Source: Candidatus Caccocola faecipullorum (lineage in GTDB: Bacteria > Synergistota > Synergistia > Synergistales > Synergistaceae). Taken from it: a stretch of DNA of 10,656 nucleotides. This document shows positions 5,621 through 10,656 of the stretch, one piece after another. Each line of letters opens with the position of its first letter. Positions within the stretch are counted from its first letter, which is position 1. The position numbers and the translations under genes were made by a program. The notes beneath the pieces are model-generated. The model was not told the DNA's origin, ran no database searches, and worked only from the letters and a program-made list of their open reading frames with translations. The stretch covers positions 1 through 10,656 of the forward strand of contig DVKA01000137.1 of assembly GCA_018716365.1 (NCBI GenBank), read 5' to 3'.

Positions 5621-6663
5621 TATTTGTTGACTATCCCCTTTTTCGTCGCAAGGTAGACGGCGCCCGTTTCCTTCAGTTTGTCGAGCGATTCGAGCGCGAT
5701 TCCGGTGCCGAGCGCTACGCATTCGCCCGCCGACTCTGCGACCATCGCGTTTATCTCGGTCTCCTCCATGATCAGCTCTGCGATGCCGCGCAGGTATGCG
5801 CCGCCGCCGGTGAGGATTATGCCGCGGTCCATTACGTCTGCGGAGAGCTCCGGCGGCGTCTTTTCAAGCACGCGCTTGATGCCGGCTACTATCGCGTTGA
5901 CAGGCTCTTCTATCGCGCGCGCGATGTCGACGCTCGACACGGTCACCTGTCTCGGAAGCCCCTGCACAAGGTCGCGCCCGCGGATGTCCATCGTCTTCTC
6001 TGGCGAGGCGGTCTTCGGGTCGCAGGCCCCGATCTGCTTCTTTATGTCCTCTGCAGTCTGCTCGCCTATCGCAAGGTTGTACTGCTTGCGCATATAGCGC
6101 ACTATCGACTCGTCGAATTTGTCTCCGCCGACGCGCAGCGACTCGTAGACGACGAGGCCGCCGAGCGAGACTATCGCTATGTCCGTCGTGCCGCCGCCTA
6201 TGTCGACGACCATGTTGCCTACCGGCTCGCCTACGGGCATGTTGGCCCCTATCGCGGCCGCCATCGGCTCTTCTATCAGGTACGCTTCCTTCGCGCCGAC
6301 TTCGAGAGCCGCTTCGAGCACGGCTCGCCGCTCTACGTCGGTCGCCCCGGCTGGGACGCCTATCATGAGGCGGTGGCGCACAAGGCGCTCAAGGCCTTTC
6401 GTAACCTTTTTCATAAACTCGCGGAGCATGACTTCCGTCATTGTGTAGTCCGCTATGACGCCGTCGCGCAGCGGGCGTATCGCCACGACGTTGCCGGGCG
6501 TCTTGCCTATCATAACCTTCGCGTCCTCGCCGACGGATAGTATCTTTCCTGTCGACTGGTCCATAGCGACGACGGAGGGCTCGCGCAGGACGATGCCCTT
6601 GCCCTTTACGAATACCAGGACGGTAGCCGTCCCGAGGTCTATACCTATGTCTTTATTCCACAA
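5620..6663 (-). CDS. mreB: Rod shape-determining protein MreB (bacterial actin)
   Basis: This 347-residue actin-fold ATPase (family length 330-350) polymerises on the inner face of the cytoplasmic membrane and guides lateral cell-wall synthesis, so the organism is probably rod-shaped. Visible motifs are phosphate-1 'IGIDLGTATV' (6-15), 'IGVPAGATDVERRAV' (101-115), 'EEPMAAAIGA' (131-140), phosphate-2 'DIGGGTTDIA' (154-163) and the adenosine motif 'TGGGAYLRG' (285-293). The start is TTG at 6663-6661, chosen because GGGAGG at 6679-6674 lies 10 bases upstream and no ATG or GTG start fits. The gap to truA is 68 bases and A+T-rich, so an internal promoter is possible, though I see no good one. mreC and mreD are not next to it. 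An MreB paralogue such as Mbl is possible; sequence alone does not separate them here. Confidence 0.93.
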   Translation of the reverse strand: MWNKDIGIDLGTATVLVFVKGKGIVLREPSVVAMDQSTGKILSVGEDAKVMIGKTPGNVVAIRPLRDGVIADYTMTEVMLREFMKKVTKGLERLVRHRLMIGVPAGATDVERRAVLEAALEVGAKEAYLIEEPMAAAIGANMPVGEPVGNMVVDIGGGTTDIAIVSLGGLVVYESLRVGGDKFDESIVRYMRKQYNLAIGEQTAEDIKKQIGACDPKTASPEKTMDIRGRDLVQGLPRQVTVSSVDIARAIEEPVNAIVAGIKRVLEKTPPELSADVMDRGIILTGGGAYLRGIAELIMEETEINAMVAESAGECVALGTGIALESLDKLKETGAVYLATKKGIVNK

Positions 6664-6731
6664 AATTCTTCAGCCTCCCGTTTTTATACAGAGGTCTTAT
6701 CTGCATAATCTATTCCGTTCAAATATTAATT

Positions 6732-7487
6732 TTACCATATCGGAGCGCCGTAGGTGACTTTCCAGAACCAGAGGCCGCAGGCAGGAAAGGTCCGTCCGCC
6801 GTCGGAGCGCGTGCGCGTCTCAGTATCGAGCAGCTCTTTTATCTCCTCCGGCCTGATTTTGCCGAGCGCGGCAAGCTCAAGGTTGCCGAGTATTATGCGC
6901 ACCATGTTGTGGAGGAATCCGTCGCCGCGTATCTGGAATACGACGAGGCGGCCTCTCCTGACGAGCCGCGCGCGTTCTATGCGCCGCACTGTCGTGTGCT
7001 CGTAGCCTTCGAGCCGGCAGAAGTTGCGGAAGTCGTGCTCCCCTTCGAGAAATTTCGCGGCTGCCACCGCGGCCTTCCAGTCGTACCCGCCGTGCTTGAG
7101 CCACGCGGCGTAGGGCTTTGTGTGCGGATATATCGAGCTTGCGTTCCATATAAAATAGCGGTACTCGCGTTTGAGAGCGCTGAACCGCGCGTGGAAATCG
7201 TCCGCGACGCGCGCCGTGCGCATTACGCTTACGCCCGGCGGCAGATGGGCGTTAATCGCAAGCATGAGGCTGCGCGGCTCCCATTCGCGCTTCATGTCGA
7301 AGGTGCAAATCTGCGCGCGCGCGTGCACGCCTGTGTCTGTGCGCCCCGCGCCCGCGACGTCCGTATGCCCGCCGTTCAGCGCCGAGGCCGCTTCCTCAAG
7401 GGCCTGCTGCACGGTCGGAAGCTCCGGCTGTATCTGCCAGCCGAAGAAACGGCCGCCGTCGTAGCTGATTTCCGCCGCGTATCTCAC
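6732..7487 (-). CDS. truA: tRNA pseudouridine synthase A (positions 38-40)
   Basis: This 251-residue enzyme (family about 245-270) isomerises uridines 38, 39 and 40 in the anticodon arm of many tRNAs to pseudouridine. The catalytic loop 'GAGRTDTGVHA' holds Asp51 as the nucleophile. The N-terminal 'YDGGRFFGWQ' (9-18) and the later 'DFHARFSALKREYRYFI' and 'GDGFLHNMVRIILGNL' are standard TruA motifs. The start is the GTG at 7487-7485, which overlaps the ecfT stop as GTGA. An in-frame ATG at 7577 would add 30 residues inside ecfT that no TruA has. The Shine-Dalgarno site is weak, as expected for coupled translation. Placement after the ecf genes is a common arrangement in Bacillota-like genomes. 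Confidence 0.95.
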   Translation of the reverse strand: MRYAAEISYDGGRFFGWQIQPELPTVQQALEEAASALNGGHTDVAGAGRTDTGVHARAQICTFDMKREWEPRSLMLAINAHLPPGVSVMRTARVADDFHARFSALKREYRYFIWNASSIYPHTKPYAAWLKHGGYDWKAAVAAAKFLEGEHDFRNFCRLEGYEHTTVRRIERARLVRRGRLVVFQIRGDGFLHNMVRIILGNLELAALGKIRPEEIKELLDTETRTRSDGGRTFPACGLWFWKVTYGAPIW

Positions 7488-8302
7488 AGCAGCCGCCCCG
7501 CCGCCCTGTCGAACACGACGAGCAGCGCCGATAAAAATATAAATCCAGCGAGGGCCGCGCCGTCCGAGCGCCGCCACCTGAGCGGACGCATACGCGTACG
7601 CCCCTCGCCGCCGGCGTATCCGCGCGCCTCCATTGCGACTGCGAGGTTCTCCGCGCGCTTGAAGACGATGACGAACAGAGGAATCAGCACGGGAACGTAG
7701 GCGCGCGCGCGGCGCATGAGGCCGCCGCTTTCAAAATCCGCGCCCCGCGACTTCTGCGCCTTGATGATGCGCGAGGTTTCTTCAAAAAGCGTCGGAATGA
7801 AGCGCAGCGCGATGGTTATCATCATCGCTATGTCGTGCGCGGGAAGGCCGAGCCGTTTCAGCGGTGAGAGAAGCCCTTCGAGGCCGTCTGAAATCTTTGC
7901 AGGCGTAGTGGTGAATGTCAGAAGCGAGGCGAACATGACGAGATATATGAGCCGCAGCGCCATTGCAAGGCCGAGCAAAGCGCCTTCGGCGGTCGCCTCT
8001 ATGCCGAAGAATGAAAAAAGGGCTTTTCCCGGCGTGAGGAAAAGATGAAATAAAGCCGTAAATATAACGAGAATAAGGACGGGACGCGACGACGCGGCGA
8101 CGAGCCTGAAGGGCAGCCGCGCAAGCCGCGAGAGCAGAAATATGAATAGCCCGCAGAGCGCGAAGGCCGGCGCCGTGTGCAGCATGAAAATTGCAATCAT
8201 AGCAATGATCGTGACGATTATCTTCACGCGCGGGTCGAGCGAATGAACGAAAGAATCGGCCGGAATGTACTGCCCAAGCGGGATTTTATCAAGCGAGGCC
8301 AT
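7484..8302 (-). CDS. ecfT: Energy-coupling factor transporter transmembrane protein EcfT
   Basis: This 272-residue membrane scaffold joins the two ATPases to a separate substrate-binding S component in group II ECF importers for vitamins and metals. It opens with 'LGQYIPADSFVHSLDPRVK' (9-27), the usual EcfT start. Hydrophobic segments lie near 27-42, 45-60, 73-89, 108-130, 203-215 and 249-265. The two coupling-helix triplets that dock on the ATPases are SRG at 185-187 and ARG at 226-228 (in MEARGY). Its start overlaps the ecfA2 stop by 14 bases, and its stop overlaps the truA start by 3. The first triplet has Ser instead of Ala, a frequent variant. Which substrate is imported depends on S components encoded elsewhere. 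Confidence 0.95.
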   Translation of the reverse strand: MASLDKIPLGQYIPADSFVHSLDPRVKIIVTIIAMIAIFMLHTAPAFALCGLFIFLLSRLARLPFRLVAASSRPVLILVIFTALFHLFLTPGKALFSFFGIEATAEGALLGLAMALRLIYLVMFASLLTFTTTPAKISDGLEGLLSPLKRLGLPAHDIAMMITIALRFIPTLFEETSRIIKAQKSRGADFESGGLMRRARAYVPVLIPLFVIVFKRAENLAVAMEARGYAGGEGRTRMRPLRWRRSDGAALAGFIFLSALLVVFDRAAGRLL

Positions 8303-9137
8303 TTTTTCTCTTTCTTATCTGGTCAATGAGGCCGTCGACGCTCCAGGCGAGCGCTTCAATCTTCCCGGCGGAACGCAGAGAGGCGGATATGCCGAGGATT
8401 TCAGGCACGGCGAGCCCTTTCACGTCGCGCGAGACGACGAGCCCAGCGGTCTCCTCCGGCGTGCCGAACGACAGAGCGCGTCCCTCTTCGAGCAGAAGAA
8501 TCATGTCGCTCACGGAGAGCGCAAACTCAATGTCATGCGTAATCAGTACGACGCCCGCGCCCGACGCGGCGAAATTCTTTATCATGGAGACGAGCGCCTC
8601 AGCCGCGTCGCAGTCGAGGCCGGCGGCGGGCTCGTCGAGCACTAGGTACGACGGGCGCGCCGATATTACGGAGGCTATCGCGACGCTGCGCTTCTGCCCG
8701 CCGGAAAGCCCGTAGGGCGAAGCGTCGAGCAAAGCTTCGTCAAGGCCGGCCTCTCTCGCGGCCTCTCTGACGCGCGCCGGAATTTCCGATTCCGGCACGC
8801 CCCAGTTGCGCGGCGCGAATGCTATCTCGTCGAAGACCTTGTCCGAAAATATCTGCTCTTCCGGGTACTGGAATACGAGGCCGGCCTTGCGGCGCACGCG
8901 CCGCGTCTCGGCGGCGCTTCTGCCGATCTCGTCCCCATCGACGCAGACGCGCCCGCTCTGCGGCGCGATGAGGCCGTTCAGATGCTGCGCAAGCGTAGAC
9001 TTCCCGCTCCCTGTGTGTCCGAGGACGGAAACTATCTGGCCTTCCCCGCACTCGAACGAAACGCCCGAAAGCGCGGCGCGCTCCGAGGGCAGCCCTGCGT
9101 TGTATGTATAGCTGAGATTTTCTACAATAAGCGGCAT
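8289..9137 (-). CDS. ecfA2: Energy-coupling factor transporter ATPase EcfA2
   Basis: This 282-residue ABC ATPase forms the nucleotide-binding heterodimer with EcfA1 beneath EcfT. Motifs are Walker A GHTGSGKST (40-48), Q-loop Gln90 in VFQYPEEQIF, signature LSGGQ (144-148), Walker B YLVLDE (164-169), D-loop GLD (173-175) and switch His201 in THD. The 'FQYPEEQIF' Q-loop and 'GHTGSGKST' favour EcfA2 (older name CbiO2) over EcfA1. The ATG lies inside the end of ecfA1 (16-base overlap), preceded by only a weak AGAAG. The last ~40 residues form the family's C-terminal extension, which mediates dimer contacts in known structures. Confidence 0.94.
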   Translation of the reverse strand: MPLIVENLSYTYNAGLPSERAALSGVSFECGEGQIVSVLGHTGSGKSTLAQHLNGLIAPQSGRVCVDGDEIGRSAAETRRVRRKAGLVFQYPEEQIFSDKVFDEIAFAPRNWGVPESEIPARVREAAREAGLDEALLDASPYGLSGGQKRSVAIASVISARPSYLVLDEPAAGLDCDAAEALVSMIKNFAASGAGVVLITHDIEFALSVSDMILLLEEGRALSFGTPEETAGLVVSRDVKGLAVPEILGISASLRSAGKIEALAWSVDGLIDQIRKRKNGLA

Positions 9138-9955
9138 AGTTCTTCTGTCAGCGAAGCGGCGTCCGTCGGGCGGCAGTCCAGTATAATGCCCTCTGCGCGC
9201 AATTTTTCAGCGAGCCGCTCGACCGGCGGCTTCATGAGATGCATAGAGGCAAGCTCCGCGGCGCTTTTGTTCAAAAATTCGCGCACCGGCATATCGCATG
9301 AAATTCTTCCATTTTCAAGGACGATCGCGCGGTCCGCGCAGCGTATCTCTTCAAGCCTGTGCGTCACCTCGACTATGGTGACGCCCTTCGCGTGCTCGCG
9401 CTTGATTATCTCGGTAAATTCGAGGCGCGAGCGCGGGTCCAGCATCGAAAGCGCCTCGTCGAGCAGAATCGCGCGCGGATGCATCGCAAGCGCGCCCGCG
9501 AGCGCGAGCCGCTGCTTCTGCCCGCCGGAGAGAGACGAGACGAGGTCGCCGCGCCTCTCCCAGAGCGCAGTCGCTTTGAGCGACTCCTCGACTCGGCGGC
9601 AAATCTCTTCCGTCGGACAGCCTAGGTTCTCGGGGCCGAAAGCGGCTTCCTCTTCTACGACTGCGGCGACTATCTGATCCTCCGGGTTCTGGAAGACGAT
9701 GCTCGAAATTCCGCGAAGCTGCTCCGGCTTCGCCTCGCGCGTATCAAGTCCGCAGACAAAACAAAAGCCCTGCGTGGGAGTCAGCAGGGCGCTTAAAATC
9801 TTTAAAAGTGTGGACTTTCCTGAACCGTTAGAACCAAGAAGCGCAACCCACTCGCCGGCGCGGATTTCCAAATCGATACCGCGGAGTATCTTTTCGGCCG
9901 TATTCGCATAGGCGAACTCCGCGCCTTGGAGAATGAATTGTATTTCTTGCTGCAT
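9122..9955 (-). CDS. ecfA1: Energy-coupling factor transporter ATPase EcfA1
   Basis: This 277-residue ABC ATPase is the partner of EcfA2. It shows Walker A GSNGSGKST (41-49), Q-loop Gln89 in VFQNPEDQIVA, signature LSGGQKQR (142-149), Walker B AILLDE (162-167) followed by ALSMLDP, and His199 in VTHRLEE. The 'NPEDQIVA' Q-loop and 'SMLDP' D-loop are typical of EcfA1 (CbiO1). The C-terminal stretch 'ECFT'-like domain from about 215 on is more variable. The gene starts 8 bases after the rplQ stop, and I see no Shine-Dalgarno site in or just before that gap; expression probably depends on ribosomes arriving from rplQ. Confidence 0.94.
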   Translation of the reverse strand: MQQEIQFILQGAEFAYANTAEKILRGIDLEIRAGEWVALLGSNGSGKSTLLKILSALLTPTQGFCFVCGLDTREAKPEQLRGISSIVFQNPEDQIVAAVVEEEAAFGPENLGCPTEEICRRVEESLKATALWERRGDLVSSLSGGQKQRLALAGALAMHPRAILLDEALSMLDPRSRLEFTEIIKREHAKGVTIVEVTHRLEEIRCADRAIVLENGRISCDMPVREFLNKSAAELASMHLMKPPVERLAEKLRAEGIILDCRPTDAASLTEELCRLL

Positions 9956-9963
9956 CTAAGGTT

Positions 9964-10317
9964 TTAGTCTACGAGCTGAATTACCGCCATCGGCGAGGAG
10001 TCGCCTACGCGAGTCCCGATCTTGACTATTCTGGTATAGCCGCCGTTGCGCTCGGCATACTTCGGCCCCAGCTCGTTGAACAGCTTATTGACCGCCTCTT
10101 TGTGAGGGATTCTGGCAATAACGAGACGACGGTCGTTGAGCGTGCCGGACTTCGCCTTCGTGATGAGCTTCTCGGCCACGCGGCGAAGCTCTTTGGCTCT
10201 CGTCTCCGTTGTAACGATGCTTCCCTCTACGAAGAGACTGGCCGCCATGTTGCCAAGCATGGCCCACCTGTGGGCGCTGCAGCGGCCCAACCGCCTTGTA
10301 CTCATGCGGTGTCTCAT
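9964..10317 (-). CDS. rplQ: 50S ribosomal protein L17
   Basis: This 117-residue protein of the large ribosomal subunit lies near the exit-tunnel region. It opens with '[17 protein letters not shown]' and contains '[18 protein letters not shown]' and '[19 protein letters not shown]', all hallmarks of bacterial L17, and has the compact length of the core protein with no extension. The Shine-Dalgarno site AAGGAGG (10332-10326) lies within the last codons of rpoA, with only 3 bases between that stop and this start. rpoA-rplQ is the usual end of the alpha ribosomal operon; here it continues into the ecf genes. Confidence 0.97.
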   Translation of the reverse strand: MRHRMSTRRLGRCSAHRWAMLGNMAASLFVEGSIVTTETRAKELRRVAEKLITKAKSGTLNDRRLVIARIPHKEAVNKLFNELGPKYAERNGGYTRIVKIGTRVGDSSPMAVIQLVD

Positions 10318-10320
10318 TGC

Positions 10321-10656
10321 TTACTCCTCCTTCGGATTCTGTTCGTTGTTCTCCAAATCCTCGTCGTCATCGTCGATCGGCGTGCTTATGTCGCCGCTGA
10401 GATGCAGGTCGAATTTGGCAAGTTTCTCCTCGATCTCCTTGAGGGAGATTTTGCCGAGGTTGCGGATTTTCAGGAGGTCGTCCCTCGTCCGCGATACGAG
10501 CTCGCCAATCATATGCACTCCGCCGCGAAGGAGACAATTCTCGCTGCGCACAGAAAGCTCAAGATCTCTGACGGGCCGCGTATAGATGGAGTTTTCGCCC
10601 ATCGGGAAGCCGGCCATTCCCGGGCCGAATCCCTTGGAGCCGCCGAGCGCCGCGCG
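10321..10656 (-). CDS. rpoA: RNA polymerase alpha subunit, C-terminal part only (gene runs off the right edge)
   Basis: About 111 residues are visible; the frame is open to the window edge. They hold a glycine-rich interdomain linker (from the edge: Arg-Ala-Ala-Leu-Gly-Gly-Ser-Lys-Gly-Phe-Gly-Pro-Gly, then MAGFPMGEN). The complete alpha C-terminal domain follows, beginning 'RPVRDLELSVRSENCLL' and including 'NLGKISLKEIEEKL'. This domain contacts UP elements and activators. Residues matching E. coli Arg265, Asn268, Cys269, Gly296, Lys298 and Ser299 are present. After the domain comes an acidic tail with four Asp in a row plus several Glu and Asn. A methionine at 10617 is an internal residue, not the start. 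The N-terminal assembly domain lies outside the window. Confidence 0.93.
   Translation of the reverse strand, partial: RAALGGSKGFGPGMAGFPMGENSIYTRPVRDLELSVRSENCLLRGGVHMIGELVSRTRDDLLKIRNLGKISLKEIEEKLAKFDLHLSGDISTPIDDDDEDLENNEQNPKEE
10326..10332 (-). promoter_or_regulatory. Strong Shine-Dalgarno site of rplQ inside the rpoA end
   Basis: AAGGAGG on the minus strand, 8 bases before the rplQ ATG, overlaps the last rpoA codons and so couples the two genes. Confidence 0.8.

Noticed and set aside
5621..5722. A longer N-terminus for the cysteine-cluster protein
   Set aside because: It would lie inside mreB and is not family-like; the TAATG junction gives a better start at 5620.
7488..7577. An ATG start for truA 30 codons upstream
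   Set aside because: It lies within ecfT; the GTG overlapping the ecfT stop gives a normal TruA N-terminus.
6909..7700. A 263-codon plus-strand frame opposite truA and ecfT
   Set aside because: It spans the boundary of two genuine overlapping genes, is Arg/Ala-rich and has no motif; this is a composition shadow.
8982..9677. A 231-codon plus-strand frame opposite ecfA1/ecfA2
   Set aside because: It is Ser/Arg-rich and antisense to two intact ABC ATPases, with no start signal.
1..10656. tRNA, rRNA, CRISPR array, insertion sequence or phage genes
   Set aside because: No tRNA-like cloverleaf, regularly spaced repeats, transposase or terminal inverted repeats were seen; coding regions fill nearly all of the window.

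Overview
The window is from a bacterial chromosome of moderately high G+C. It has strong Shine-Dalgarno sites, compact operons and, unusually for this base composition, many ATA isoleucine codons. The conserved run rpoA-rplQ-ecfA1-ecfA2-ecfT-truA is typical of Bacillota and related phyla. Together with the codon habit and a lysine 6-aminotransferase it suggests an anaerobic amino-acid fermenter, perhaps Synergistota (Cloacibacillus/Synergistes type). That placement is inference, not proof.

Left part, plus strand (1-3462): the 3' end of an AraC-family regulator, a 123-base regulatory spacer with a promoter inside a large inverted repeat, then a two-gene operon. The operon encodes a glycerate 2-kinase-like protein (DUF4147 + MOFRL) and an enolase-fold protein. 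In the classical route, glycerate 2-kinase makes 2-phosphoglycerate and enolase converts it to phosphoenolpyruvate. Here, however, the enolase-like protein keeps the metal ligands and the catalytic lysine but has lost the second catalytic glutamate and two active-site histidines, and the kinase also has altered motifs. The pair may therefore act on a different hydroxy-acid substrate, which makes it the best candidate for an undescribed pathway here. The operon ends in a rho-independent terminator.

Middle, minus strand (3501-5160): a single gene for L-lysine 6-transaminase converges on the operon. A 28-bp perfect palindrome lies between them as terminator, and an A+T-rich upstream region of about 215 bases holds a possible promoter and a small inverted repeat.

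Right part, minus strand (5161-10656): a tightly packed housekeeping operon, read from right to left. It contains rpoA (3' end only), rplQ, the energy-coupling-factor vitamin/metal transporter core ecfA1-ecfA2-ecfT, truA, mreB and a small YkgJ-family cysteine-cluster gene. A strong terminator at 5161-5190 closes it. Most junctions are short gaps or overlaps of 1-16 bases, implying translational coupling. No substrate-binding S component for the ECF transporter is present. No RNA genes, CRISPR arrays or insertion sequences are seen.
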